Positions 15,140 to 22,863 of a stretch of DNA of 43,459 nucleotides are shown here, one piece after another. The stretch covers positions 1 to 43,459 of the forward strand of contig CAVDRM010000017.1 in the NCBI GenBank assembly GCA_963611355.1, read 5' to 3'. The first letter of the stretch is position 1. Every line of letters starts with the position of its first letter. The notes below the pieces were generated by a model, which made no database searches, was not told the DNA's origin, and was given only the letters and a program-made list of their open reading frames with translations. The position numbers were made by a program, and so were the translations under genes. This DNA comes from CAVDRM01 sp963611355 (lineage in GTDB: Bacteria > Bacillota > Clostridia > Christensenellales > Aristaeellaceae).

Positions 15140-16216
15140 ATGAAACGAACGATGAACGGAACACGAAGGAAAACGGCGGCTCTGCTGTGCGGGCTGATGC
15201 TGCTTTCCACTGCCTTGGGCGGCTGCACAAAGCCGGAAGAAGCCGCAGCCGAGCCGCAGAAGGCGGTTTACTTTACCTACTTTGATACAGTGTCCTATGT
15301 TTACAGCTATGCGGGCGATTCGGCGGACAGCTTTTCGCGTCAAGCCGAGGAAGTGTCCGATGTGCTGGAAACATATCATCGGCTGCTGGATATCTACAAT
15401 GCCTATGACGGTCTTAATAACCTGTACACGGTCAATGAAAACGCTGGTGGCGAGCCTGTCAGAGTGGACGAAAAACTCATTGATTTTCTGCTCTATGCCC
15501 GCACCATGTACGAAAAGACGGACGGCGCGATGAACGTGATGATGGGGTCTGTGCTTCGTCTTTGGCATGACTGTCGGGAGGAGGCCGAGCGGGATGCAGA
15601 CGCGGCGCATCTGCCAGATGCGGAAGCGCTCCGAGAAGCGTCGCTGCATATGGACATCGGCGCCCTTGAAATCGATGCAGAAAACCTGACGGTGCGCATC
15701 GCGGATGCGGAAGCGCGTCTAGATGTCGGGGCGCTTGGCAAGGGCTATGCGGCCGAGCGGGCAGCGGAGGCACTGGAAAGCGCGGGCGTGAGCGCCTATG
15801 TCATTAATGTAGGAGGAAATCTGCGCCTGGTCGGTGCAAAGGAGAACGGTACAGGCTGGGTCGTCGGTGTGCGCGACCCGAACGGCGAAGGGAATTCCTT
15901 TGCCGCCAAGCTCGTGCTGAAGGACACATCCTGCGTCACCTCCGGCGTGTACGAGCGCTATTTCACGGTGGACGGGCAGCGCTATCACCATATCATCGAT
16001 CCGGATACGCTCTACCCTGCCGATTACTGCGTTTCCCTGACCGTCGTCGCCAAGGACAGCGGCTATGCGGACGCCCTGTCCACAGCGCTTTTCTGTATGC
16101 CCCGTGAGGAGGGCGAGCGGCTTTTGAAGGCGCTTTCGGACGCGGAGGCGCTTTGGATTTTTGCGGACGGCACTGTCCGAATGACGGACGGCATGGCCGC
16201 ATACATCCAGAAGTAG
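15140..16216 (+). CDS. apbE: FAD:protein FMN transferase (ApbE), lipoprotein
   Basis: ApbE cuts FAD and attaches FMN covalently to Thr or Ser of extracytoplasmic redox proteins. The 358 residues are full length. The N-terminus is a lipoprotein signal peptide with lipobox ALGGC (Cys29), so the enzyme is anchored outside the membrane. Family segments are present in order: YFTYFDTVSYVYSY, MNVMMGSVLRLW, DVGALGKGYAAERA, VINVGGNLRLVG, HHIIDPDTLYPA and YADALSTALF (metal-binding Asp/Thr region). The ATG at 15140 has a modest GGAAGAG upstream. It is the first gene of an operon with NusG-II, Gx and FAD synthetase genes. No acceptor protein with an obvious flavinylation motif is encoded here. Confidence 0.95.
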   Translation: MKRTMNGTRRKTAALLCGLMLLSTALGGCTKPEEAAAEPQKAVYFTYFDTVSYVYSYAGDSADSFSRQAEEVSDVLETYHRLLDIYNAYDGLNNLYTVNENAGGEPVRVDEKLIDFLLYARTMYEKTDGAMNVMMGSVLRLWHDCREEAERDADAAHLPDAEALREASLHMDIGALEIDAENLTVRIADAEARLDVGALGKGYAAERAAEALESAGVSAYVINVGGNLRLVGAKENGTGWVVGVRDPNGEGNSFAAKLVLKDTSCVTSGVYERYFTVDGQRYHHIIDPDTLYPADYCVSLTVVAKDSGYADALSTALFCMPREEGERLLKALSDAEALWIFADGTVRMTDGMAAYIQK

Positions 16217-16224
16217 GAGGCTGC

Positions 16225-16587
16225 ATGGACAAGAAAACGCTTTGCCGCGACCTCATCCTTATCGGCGCTCTGCTTTTGCTGACGGCAGCCGTCTTTCTGC
16301 TGATAAACGGTCAAAGAACGGCGGGAACGAGCGTCATTGTGTGCGTGAACGGGCAGGAAACGGCACGGTATTCTCTTTTGTTGGACGGCGTTTATTCCTT
16401 GAACGGCGGGACGAATGTGCTGACGATTGAGGACGGCGCGGCGTTCATGAAAGAGGCCGATTGTCCGGACGGGCTTTGCATCAGGCAGGGCGGAATCCGC
16501 TATGAGGGGCAGTGCATCACCTGCCTGCCCAATCGGCTGACGGTTACGGTCGATGGGGGAGAGAGCGGGGTCGATCTGGTTGTTTAG
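16225..16587 (+). CDS. NusG domain II-containing membrane-anchored protein
   Basis: This 120-residue protein has one N-terminal membrane anchor (about residues 8-28) and an extracytoplasmic NusG-domain-II-like module. The conserved signature is clear: ADCPDGLCIRQGG followed by CITCLPNRLTV. Four cysteines (C80, C85, C97, C100) form two pairs suited to a disulfide, metal or redox role. It is not the transcription factor NusG. AGGAGG overlaps the apbE stop codon, and the gap to apbE is 8 nt. Genes of this type commonly accompany ApbE and Gx genes in Firmicutes. From memory, the EetA protein of the Listeria extracellular electron transfer locus resembles it, which I could not verify. Confidence 0.88.
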   Translation: MDKKTLCRDLILIGALLLLTAAVFLLINGQRTAGTSVIVCVNGQETARYSLLLDGVYSLNGGTNVLTIEDGAAFMKEADCPDGLCIRQGGIRYEGQCITCLPNRLTVTVDGGESGVDLVV

Positions 16588-16588
16588 C

Positions 16589-17080
16589 ATGCGTTCTAAA
16601 AGGCTGGCAGTGCTGGCGCTTTTGACGGCGCTTTCGATGATTCTTTCCTACATCGAGGGGCTGCTTCCGGCGTTTGTCGCCATACCGGGCATCAAAGTGG
16701 GGCTGGCCAACCTTGCGGTGGTGCTGGCGCTGTATCGGCTCGGCTGGCGGGAGGCTGTCTGCGTGTCGCTCGTGCGAGTGCTTTGTCTGTCGCTGCTGTT
16801 CGGAAATGCCGCCGGCTTTTTGTACAGCATCGCGGGGGCTGTGATGAGCCTCATCGGGATGGTCGTCTTAAAAAAAACGATGCGCTTTTCACCGCTGGCC
16901 GTCAGCGTGACGGGCGGGGTTCTGCACAACATGGGGCAGCTTTTGATGGCCTGCATCCTGCTGTCCGCAGCGGCGCTGTGTTATTATCTGCCGTTTTTGC
17001 TGCTGGGCGGCATCCTTTCCGGCATCGTCATCGGCGTGATGGCCGCCGTGCTGCTCAAGCGTATTCCAAATTCTATCTGA
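16589..17080 (+). CDS. Gx transporter family membrane protein (HepI-like)
   Basis: This 163-residue protein has five to six membrane segments. It belongs to the family annotated either Gx transporter or heptaprenyl diphosphate synthase component I, recognised by PGIKVGLANLAVVLALYRLG (about residues 33-52) and a Gly-rich C-terminal half. The fold resembles small membrane S-components of ECF transporters. The prenyl synthase name is probably a misannotation here, because no component II gene is near. Translation seems coupled: the ATG at 16589 lies 1 nt after the upstream stop and lacks a good ribosome binding site. The neighbours (ApbE, NusG-II, FAD synthetase) suggest a part in flavin or quinone handling at the membrane. 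Confidence 0.85.
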   Translation: MRSKRLAVLALLTALSMILSYIEGLLPAFVAIPGIKVGLANLAVVLALYRLGWREAVCVSLVRVLCLSLLFGNAAGFLYSIAGAVMSLIGMVVLKKTMRFSPLAVSVTGGVLHNMGQLLMACILLSAAALCYYLPFLLLGGILSGIVIGVMAAVLLKRIPNSI

Positions 17081-17089
17081 GGAGCTTTC

Positions 17090-17707
17090 ATGAGCTTGAT
17101 ATGTCTTTCCGATTTTCAAGCGCCCAAGCAGGGCACGGCGGTCTGTCTGGGGACATTCGACGGTGTCCATAAGGGGCATCAGGCGCTGATTAAGGCCACG
17201 CTGGAGGCGGCCGAGGCGCAGCATTTTATTCCCTGCGCCTACACCTTTGATATTCCGCCCGCCCGCTTTTTTCATCAGGGGAGCGCCTCTCTTTTAACGG
17301 AGCTCCCGGAAAAAGCGGAGCTGCTTCAGGCTTACGGCATTGAGCAGATGGTGTACAGCCGCTTTGACAGGACGCTGGCGGCGCTTTCACCGCAGGAATT
17401 TTTTGAGGAAATCCTCCTTCAGCGCCTGAACGCCAAGCATCTGGTCATCGGCTTTCATTACCGCTTCGGTTGCCGTGCCGTCGGCGGCGCGGACGAAATG
17501 CACACTTTCTGTCGGCAGGCCGGCATCGGGCTGACCGTCATCGAGCCGGTTCGTCTGCAAAGCGGCGAGCTGATTTCCAGCACGGCCATCCGTGCCCTGC
17601 TTCAAAAGGGCGATGTTAAAGCCGCCTGCGAAATGCTGGGGCATCCTCTGCAATGCATTCCAAACGCTATCAACAACGAAAGCGGTTGTACGCTTTTCAT
17701 CAGATAA
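17090..17707 (+). CDS. FAD synthetase (RibF-like, without riboflavin kinase domain)
   Basis: This 205-residue cytoplasmic nucleotidyltransferase makes FAD from FMN and ATP. The HxGH motif is in GTFDGVHKGHQ (residues 21-31), the FMN-site segment is GFHYRFGCRAVGG (121-133) and ISSTAIR is at 162-168. These are the standard motifs of the N-terminal half of bifunctional RibF. The usual C-terminal riboflavin kinase domain (about 120 residues) is absent: the protein ends 18 residues after the EMLGHPL segment, and no kinase remnant is visible in the other frames downstream. This looks like a dedicated monofunctional enzyme rather than a recent truncation. It follows the Gx gene by 9 nt, so it may supply FAD for ApbE. 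Confidence 0.9.
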   Translation: MSLICLSDFQAPKQGTAVCLGTFDGVHKGHQALIKATLEAAEAQHFIPCAYTFDIPPARFFHQGSASLLTELPEKAELLQAYGIEQMVYSRFDRTLAALSPQEFFEEILLQRLNAKHLVIGFHYRFGCRAVGGADEMHTFCRQAGIGLTVIEPVRLQSGELISSTAIRALLQKGDVKAACEMLGHPLQCIPNAINNESGCTLFIR

Positions 17708-17747
17708 GGTTTCTTTTTCGGGCAAGACGGGGACAGGAGGCGGAAGC

Positions 17748-18131
17748 ATGTTGGAGATTTTGGAAAAAATTTTGCTGAACGTGGCGCGGCTTGGAAGCCT
17801 TGCGCTGGAGCTGGCGGGCGTTCTTATCATCCTGTGTACGGCTGTCCGCTGCGCTGTCGGCGGGCTTCGGCGTCAGGAGCATATCTTGGCGAGGCTGTCG
17901 GCGGGCGTTGAAATAGCGCTTGAATTCATGCTGGCCGGCGAGATATTGCGAACGGTCTTCAGCCAAGACCTCCAATCACTGTTGCTGGTCGGCCTGACCG
18001 CGCTGCTGCGCGCCGCCATGACGGTTTTAATCCATTGGAAAAGCCGCAGAACAGCCAAGGCAGCTTCACGCATTGAAGAGAAGGCGGAGAAAAAGCTGGA
18101 GCTGCTGTCCTCTGCCGCAGCAGAACAATAA
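17748..18131 (+). CDS. DUF1622 family membrane protein
   Basis: This 127-residue protein has three probable membrane segments (about residues 8-36, 55-70 and 74-95) and a charged coiled C-terminus (SRIEEKAEKKLELLSSAAAE). The central stretch LEFMLAGEILRTVFSQDLQS and the following TALLRAAMTVLIHW match the pattern of DUF1622, a family of unknown function. CAGGAGG lies seven bases before the ATG at 17748, and the gap to the FAD synthetase stop is 40 nt. It is the last gene before a strong terminator. A link to flavin metabolism is suggested by position only. Confidence 0.8.
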   Translation: MLEILEKILLNVARLGSLALELAGVLIILCTAVRCAVGGLRRQEHILARLSAGVEIALEFMLAGEILRTVFSQDLQSLLLVGLTALLRAAMTVLIHWKSRRTAKAASRIEEKAEKKLELLSSAAAEQ

Positions 18132-18153
18132 GACACATACGTCACAGTCCCTG

Positions 18154-18178
18154 AACGCCGATTTGCTCGGCGTTTTTT
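18154..18178 (+). terminator. Rho-independent terminator of the apbE operon
   Basis: AACGCCGA (18154-18161), loop TTTGC and TCGGCGTT (18167-18174), followed by TTTT. A second perfect 10-bp hairpin, GATTGCAAAA/TTTTGCAATC with loop TCTG (18179-18202), follows immediately. Confidence 0.88.
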
Positions 18179-18222
18179 GATTGCAAAATCTGTTTTGCAA
18201 TCGATACATGATATATCTATAA

Positions 18223-18279
18223 GTATATTGCCGATATGCGAAATATACCATTTTATATCAATCCAAAGCAGATTATACT
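18223..18279 (+). promoter_or_regulatory. Upstream region of the iron ADH gene: inverted repeat and -10 box
   Basis: GTATATT (18223-18229) and AATATAC (18242-18248) form a perfect 7-bp inverted repeat with a 12-nt spacer, the size of a dimer operator. A plausible -10 box, TATACT (18274-18279), follows; the -35 (TTTTAT, 18251-18256) is weak, as expected for an activated or tightly regulated promoter. It does not match the Rex consensus. Confidence 0.4.
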
Positions 18280-18359
18280 ATACATGTCGGAGTGGAAAAG
18301 ACTTCGGCGGCACATAAAATTTTCTGACCGAATGATTTATTGAATTGGAGGGTTTGAAG

Positions 18360-19577
18360 ATGGCAAGATTTACTCTTCCGCGTGATCTGTATCATGGTAA
18401 GGGCTCTCTGGAAGCGTTAAAGACCTTTGAAGGCAAGCGGGCGATGGTTTGCGTCGGCGGCGGCTCTATGAAGCGTTTCGGTTTTTTAGACCGTGCTGTT
18501 TCTTATCTGAAGGAAGCGGGCATGGAGGTCGAGCTGTTTGAAGGCATCGAGTCTGACCCCTCCGTGGAAACCGTCATGCACGGCGCCGAAGCCATGCAGA
18601 AGTTCCGGCCGGACTGGATTATCGCAATGGGCGGCGGCTCTCCGATTGATGCGGCCAAGGCCATGTGGATCAAGTACGAATACCCGGAGACAACCTTTGA
18701 GGATATGTGCAAGGTGTTCGGCCTGCCCAAGCTGCGCCGCAAGGCACATTTCTGCGCCATTTCCTCCACCTCCGGCACGGCGACCGAGGTGACGGCATTC
18801 TCCATCATCACCGATTATCACAAGGGCATCAAGTATCCGATTGCGGACTTTGAAATCACCCCTGATGTCGCCATCGTTGACCCCGATTTGGCCGAGACCA
18901 TGCCCAAGAAGCTGGTTGCGCACACCGGCATGGACGCGATGACTCACTCCATCGAGGCATATGTCTCCACCGCCAACTGCGATTTCACCGACCCGCTCGC
19001 CATCCACGCCATTGAAATGATTATGAAGGACTTGATTCCTTCCTACAACGGCGATATGGAAGCCCGCGACCGGATGCACAATGCGCAGTGTCTGGCGGGC
19101 ATGGCCTTTTCCAACGCGCTGCTGGGCATCGTCCATTCGATGGCGCACAAGACCGGCGCTGCCTTTGCCGATTATGGCGCTCATATCATCCACGGCGCGG
19201 CCAACGCCATGTACCTGCCGAAGGTCATCGCATTCAACGCCAAGGATGTGACTGCCAAGAAGCGCTACGGCGTCATTGCGGACTACATGGGTCTGGGAGG
19301 CAAGGATGACGATGAGAAGGTCGCCCTGCTGATTGCCTACCTGCGCAAGATGAACGATGCGCTGAACATCCCGCACTGCATCAAGCATTACGGCGCTGAC
19401 AGCTATCCGGCCGAGCAGGGCTTCGTTCCCGAAAAGGTTTTCCTTGAAAGGCTGCATGACATCGCCGTCAACGCCATCGGCGATGCCTGCACGGGCTCTA
19501 ACCCGCGTCAGCCCAGCGTCGAGGAAATGGAAAAGCTGCTCAAGTGCTGCTACTACGATACAGAGGTCGATTTCTAA
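18360..19577 (+). CDS. Iron-containing alcohol dehydrogenase
   Basis: This group III (Fe-type) NAD(P)-dependent alcohol dehydrogenase of 405 residues probably reduces acetaldehyde, butyraldehyde or a related aldehyde to regenerate NAD(P)+. The nucleotide-binding GGGSPIDAAKAMW lies near residues 91-103 and SGTATEVTAF near 138-147. The metal ligands are D192 and H196 (GMDAMTHSIEAY), H259 (GIVHSMAHKTG) and H278 (IIHGAANAM). It resembles the C-terminal domain of AdhE and butanol dehydrogenases. I start at the ATG at 18360, seven bases after TTGGAGGG; the frame is open slightly further upstream. It stands alone between terminators. Rex control is plausible, but no Rex box was found. Confidence 0.95.
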   Translation: MARFTLPRDLYHGKGSLEALKTFEGKRAMVCVGGGSMKRFGFLDRAVSYLKEAGMEVELFEGIESDPSVETVMHGAEAMQKFRPDWIIAMGGGSPIDAAKAMWIKYEYPETTFEDMCKVFGLPKLRRKAHFCAISSTSGTATEVTAFSIITDYHKGIKYPIADFEITPDVAIVDPDLAETMPKKLVAHTGMDAMTHSIEAYVSTANCDFTDPLAIHAIEMIMKDLIPSYNGDMEARDRMHNAQCLAGMAFSNALLGIVHSMAHKTGAAFADYGAHIIHGAANAMYLPKVIAFNAKDVTAKKRYGVIADYMGLGGKDDDEKVALLIAYLRKMNDALNIPHCIKHYGADSYPAEQGFVPEKVFLERLHDIAVNAIGDACTGSNPRQPSVEEMEKLLKCCYYDTEVDF

Positions 19578-19611
19578 ACGACATTTCGGAAAACATCGGC
19601 AAATACATTTC

Positions 19612-19650
19612 GGAACGGCTGTCACGGTATCTGGCAGCCGTTCCTTCCTT
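19612..19650 (+). terminator. Probable terminator of the iron ADH gene
   Basis: GGAACGGCTG (19612-19621) pairs with CAGCCGTTCC (19635-19644) and is followed by the T-rich TTCCTT. The U-tail is imperfect. Confidence 0.6.
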
Positions 19651-19670
19651 CCTGCTTAAATTTCCGATTG

Positions 19671-19727
19671 AACGCAATCAATTTTGCGTTGATTGATATG
19701 GTAAAAACATCCTTTTTGCTTTACAAT
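19671..19727 (+). promoter_or_regulatory. Upstream region of nfnAB: overlapping inverted repeats and -10 box
   Basis: AACGCAA (19671-19677) and TTGCGTT (19684-19690) form a perfect inverted repeat with a 6-nt spacer. ATCAA (19677-19681) and TTGAT (19689-19693) overlap it. A good -10 box, TACAAT (19722-19727), lies downstream with no clear -35, so the repeats may be an operator. They do not match the Rex consensus. Confidence 0.4.
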
Positions 19728-19793
19728 AAAGGAGGTTTGTGATAATATTGCCTCTTGTATTCCAGAACTACACCAGAGAAGGAGAACTGCTCC

Positions 19794-20645
19794 ATGTTCA
19801 GGATTGTGCGGAAAAAGGTACTGAATCCGTCGGTTACTCAAATGGAAATCGAGGCGCCATTGGTGGCAAAGAAGGCCAAGCCCGGCCAGTTCATCATTCT
19901 GCGCGTTGACGAGGAGGGCGAACGCATCCCCCTGACCGTCGCCGGAACGAATCCTGAGGAGGGCACGGTCAAAATCATTTTTCAGGTTGTCGGCGCGACA
20001 ACGGAGCTGCTCAATCATAAGGAGCAGGGCGAATATCTGCAGGACTTTGTCGGACCCTTGGGCGTTGCCACCCATACAGAGGGACTCAGGAAAGTCTGCA
20101 TCATCGGCGGCGGCGTTGGCTGCGCCATCGCACTGCCCATCGCCGAGGAATTCTACCGTCTGGGCGCAAATGTGACTGCCATCATCGGCTTCCGCAGCAA
20201 GGATATCGTCATTTTGGAGGAAGATTTCAAGGCTTGCTCCGACGAATTGATTGTCATGACCGATGACGGCAGCTACGGCCGCCACGGAAATGTTACCGTG
20301 CCGCTTAAGGACAAATTAGAGGCAGGTGAAAAGTACGACATGATCATCACCATCGGGCCGCTGATAATGATGCAGTTTGTCGTTGCCGCCGCAAAGCCTT
20401 TCAATATCCCCGTCACCGTGTCCATGAACCCCATCATGATTGACGGCACGGGCATGTGCGGCGGATGCCGCCTGACCCTGCATGATGAGAACGGCAAAAA
20501 GGTGACGAAGTTTGCCTGCGTAGACGGCCCTGACTTTAACGGCTACGAAGTTGATTTTGACGAGGCCATCTCCCGCAGCCGCATGTACGTTGACTTTGAA
20601 CGGCAGGCGCGGGAAAGAACCTGCAACCTTTTCAAGCAGGCGTAA
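19794..20645 (+). CDS. nfnA: NfnA-type ferredoxin-NADP+ reductase small subunit (FAD and 2Fe-2S)
   Basis: This 283-residue subunit belongs to NfnAB, the cytoplasmic electron-bifurcating NADH-dependent ferredoxin:NADP+ oxidoreductase. It resembles dihydroorotate dehydrogenase electron transfer proteins. An N-terminal FAD-binding beta-barrel (GQFIILRVDEEGERIPLTVA) is followed by an NAD-binding domain (CIIGGGVGCAIALPIAEE). Near residues 220-245 is the 2Fe-2S cluster site, with cysteines in GTGMCGGCRL and a later FACVDGPDF. I chose the ATG at 19794, preceded by GAGAAGGAGAA; the frame is open to a TTG at 19755. nfnB follows 12 nt after its stop with its own AAGGAGG. Older names are SudB or gltA-associated subunit. 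Confidence 0.93.
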   Translation: MFRIVRKKVLNPSVTQMEIEAPLVAKKAKPGQFIILRVDEEGERIPLTVAGTNPEEGTVKIIFQVVGATTELLNHKEQGEYLQDFVGPLGVATHTEGLRKVCIIGGGVGCAIALPIAEEFYRLGANVTAIIGFRSKDIVILEEDFKACSDELIVMTDDGSYGRHGNVTVPLKDKLEAGEKYDMIITIGPLIMMQFVVAAAKPFNIPVTVSMNPIMIDGTGMCGGCRLTLHDENGKKVTKFACVDGPDFNGYEVDFDEAISRSRMYVDFERQARERTCNLFKQA

Positions 20646-20657
20646 GGAGGAATTGTC

Positions 20658-22070
20658 ATGGCTATCAATCCTAAGAAACATGCGATGCCCACGCAGGATC
20701 CGCAGGCGCGGGCGCATAACTTTAATGAGGTGGCGCTGGGCTACACGGCGGAGATTGCCGTGAACGAGGCCAGCCGCTGCTTAAACTGCAAGAACAAGCC
20801 CTGTGTGGCCGGCTGCCCTGTCAACATTGATATTCCCGGCTTTATCGGTCATGCCAAGACCGGCGATTTTGAGGGCGCTTATCAGACCATCGCGCTGTCC
20901 TCTTCTCTGCCGGCCGTTTGCGGCCGTGTTTGTCCGCAGGAATCCCAGTGCGAAGCCAAGTGCACCTTGGGCATTAAGTTTGAGCCGGTCGGCATCGGCC
21001 GTCTGGAGCGCTTTGTGTCCGACTGGCACAACGAGCATGTAGAAGCCCTGCCCGAAAAGTCCGCTTCCAACGGCCACCGCGTGGCGGTCGTCGGCTCCGG
21101 TCCTTCGGGGCTGACCTGCGCGGGCGATTTGGCCAAGAAAGGCTATCAGGTCACCGTGTATGAAGCTCTGCACACCGCCGGCGGCGTGCTGGTCTACGGC
21201 ATTCCGGAATTCAGGCTGCCCAAGTCCATCGTGGCTAAAGAGGTTGATGCCATGAAGGCGCTGGGCGTAGATGTGGAGACCAACGTGGTCATCGGCAAGA
21301 CGCTGACCATTGACGAGCTGTTCGAGAACGGCTTCGAAGCAGTGTTCATCGGCTCCGGCGCCGGCCTGCCCAAGTTTATGGGCATTGAGGGCGAGGGACT
21401 CAAGGGCGTTTATTCCGCCAATGAGTTCCTGACCCGCAGCAACCTGATGAAAGCGTATAAGAGTGATTCCGAAACGCCCATTATGAAGGGCGGCAGGGTC
21501 ATTGTTGTCGGCGGCGGCAATGTCGCTATGGACGCCGCCCGCACCGCGCTCCGTCTGGGCGCGGAGGTCAGCATCGTCTATCGCCGTTCGATGGAAGAGC
21601 TCCCCGCCCGCCGCGAGGAGGTTGAGCATGCGCAGGAGGAGGGAATTGACTTTAAGCTCCTCAACAACCCCGTGCGCATCATCGGCTATCAAAATCCCGA
21701 TGACCCGCGAGATCCTAAGAACGGCTTTGTCAAGGCCGTTGAGTGTATCCGCATGGAGTTGGGTGAGCCGGATGCAAAGGGACGCCGACGTCCTCTCGAA
21801 GTGCCGGGCAGCGAGTTTATTCTGGATGCAGACTGCGTCATCATGGCGCTCGGCACGTCCCCGAATCCCCTCATCAAGAACACCACAAAGGGGCTGGAAA
21901 CCCAGCAGTGGGGCGGCATCATCGTCAATGAGGATACCGGTCTGACCTCCCGTGAGGGCGTATATGCGGGCGGCGATGCCGTAACCGGCGCTGCCACCGT
22001 TATTTTGGCGATGGGCGCCGGCAAGACCGCTGCCAAGGCCATGGATGAGTATCTGAGCAGTAAGAAATAG
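20658..22070 (+). CDS. nfnB: NfnB-type large subunit (glutamate synthase small-chain-like)
   Basis: This 470-residue large subunit of NfnAB carries the bifurcating FAD and two 4Fe-4S clusters. The first cluster cysteines are C41, C44, C49 and C53 (CLNCKNKPCVAGCP); the second group is C88, C92, C98 and C102 (CGRVCPQESQCEAKC). The FAD-binding VAVVGSGPSGLTCAGDLA and the NADPH-binding VIVVGGGNVAMDAARTA follow, with a C-terminal GVYAGGDAVTGAATV. Alone, the sequence could be annotated as an NADPH-dependent glutamate synthase small chain. The adjacent nfnA-type gene and the absence of a glutamate synthase large subunit favour NfnB. The complex would balance NADH, NADPH and ferredoxin in fermentation. 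Confidence 0.93.
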   Translation: MAINPKKHAMPTQDPQARAHNFNEVALGYTAEIAVNEASRCLNCKNKPCVAGCPVNIDIPGFIGHAKTGDFEGAYQTIALSSSLPAVCGRVCPQESQCEAKCTLGIKFEPVGIGRLERFVSDWHNEHVEALPEKSASNGHRVAVVGSGPSGLTCAGDLAKKGYQVTVYEALHTAGGVLVYGIPEFRLPKSIVAKEVDAMKALGVDVETNVVIGKTLTIDELFENGFEAVFIGSGAGLPKFMGIEGEGLKGVYSANEFLTRSNLMKAYKSDSETPIMKGGRVIVVGGGNVAMDAARTALRLGAEVSIVYRRSMEELPARREEVEHAQEEGIDFKLLNNPVRIIGYQNPDDPRDPKNGFVKAVECIRMELGEPDAKGRRRPLEVPGSEFILDADCVIMALGTSPNPLIKNTTKGLETQQWGGIIVNEDTGLTSREGVYAGGDAVTGAATVILAMGAGKTAAKAMDEYLSSKK

Positions 22071-22080
22071 CTTTCGCATA

Positions 22081-22114
22081 AAAAGCTCCTGTCCTCTGGC
22101 GGGCAGGAGCTTTT
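22081..22114. terminator. Bidirectional terminator between nfnB and the sirtuin gene
   Basis: AAAAGCTCCTG (22081-22091) and CAGGAGCTTTT (22104-22114) pair perfectly over 11 bp, with A and T ends giving a U-tail on both strands. It separates the convergent nfnB and sirtuin genes. Confidence 0.9.
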
Positions 22115-22122
22115 CCGATGCG

Positions 22123-22839
22123 TCAGGGGAGCTTCCCCATGACCTGCGCGATTGGCTCACGGATGATGAGGCTTGCCTCACCGTCGCGTGGAGTGGGGTC
22201 GCGGTTGAGGAGCGCCAAGCGGCGGCCGCGGTAGGCGGAGAGAAGACCGGCAGCGGGGTAGACACTGAGAGACGTGCCGCCGACAATCAGAAGGTCAGCG
22301 CCGCTCAAAACGTACACGACGCCCTTCAGGACATCCTCGTCCAGCGCTTCCTCGTAAAGCACCACATCCGGCTTGATGATGCCGCCGCAGGAGCAGTGGG
22401 GAACGCCAGTCTGCGCAAGCACCGCCTCCAAGGGGAAAAACTTTCCGCAGGCCATGCAGTGGTTTCTGTATACGCTCCCGTGCAGCTCAAAGACCCGCTT
22501 TGAGCCGGCCGAAGTGTGCAGCCCGTCAATGTTTTGCGTGACGACGCCGAGGAGCTTGCCCTCTTGCTCCCATTGCGCCAGCTTTCGATGCGCGGCATTC
22601 GGATGGGCAGAGGGACAAATCATCTTTTCACGGTAAAATCGGAAGAACTCCTCCGGTTTGCGTATGAAAAAGCTGCGGCTCAGAATGGTCTCCGGCGGGT
22701 AGGCATAGGACTGATGATACAGCCCGTCCACGCTGCGGAAATCGGGGATCCCGCTCTCTGTTGATACGCCTGCACCGCCGAAAAACACGATTTTTTTGCT
22801 TTCCCGCACCCATTGGGCAAGCGTTTCAAGGTTCGTCAT
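22123..22839 (-). CDS. cobB: NAD-dependent protein deacylase (sirtuin, Sir2 family)
   Basis: This 238-residue enzyme removes acetyl or other acyl groups from lysine using NAD+. The NAD-binding GAGVSTESGIPDFRS is at residues 22-36, TQNIDGLH at 101-108 and the catalytic His120 is in FELHGS. The structural zinc is held by C128, C131, C149 and C151 (CMAC...CSC). It is the last gene of the six-gene operon starting with pepT, 24 nt after the hypothetical protein gene and just before the bidirectional terminator. An Eis-type acetyltransferase lies in the same operon, but Eis enzymes usually acetylate small molecules, so a writer/eraser link is speculative. Confidence 0.95.
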   Translation of the reverse strand: MTNLETLAQWVRESKKIVFFGGAGVSTESGIPDFRSVDGLYHQSYAYPPETILSRSFFIRKPEEFFRFYREKMICPSAHPNAAHRKLAQWEQEGKLLGVVTQNIDGLHTSAGSKRVFELHGSVYRNHCMACGKFFPLEAVLAQTGVPHCSCGGIIKPDVVLYEEALDEDVLKGVVYVLSGADLLIVGGTSLSVYPAAGLLSAYRGRRLALLNRDPTPRDGEASLIIREPIAQVMGKLP

Positions 22840-22863
22840 GCCTTACGCTTCCTTTCGGTATGT

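Noticed and set aside
16589..17080. Heptaprenyl diphosphate synthase component I function
   Set aside because: The family often carries this label, but no component II gene lies nearby and the neighbours are flavin genes, so a prenyl synthase role is not supported.
19728..19741. AAAGGAGG followed by GTG, as a start for nfnA or a leader peptide
   Set aside because: The GTG is out of frame with nfnA. The -10 box at 19722-19727 would place the transcript start inside this motif, so it is unlikely to be in the mRNA.
20781..22286. Long minus-strand open frame opposite nfnB (about 501 codons)
   Set aside because: It is a shadow of nfnB, which has clear iron-sulfur and flavin motifs. The frame also runs through the bidirectional terminator.
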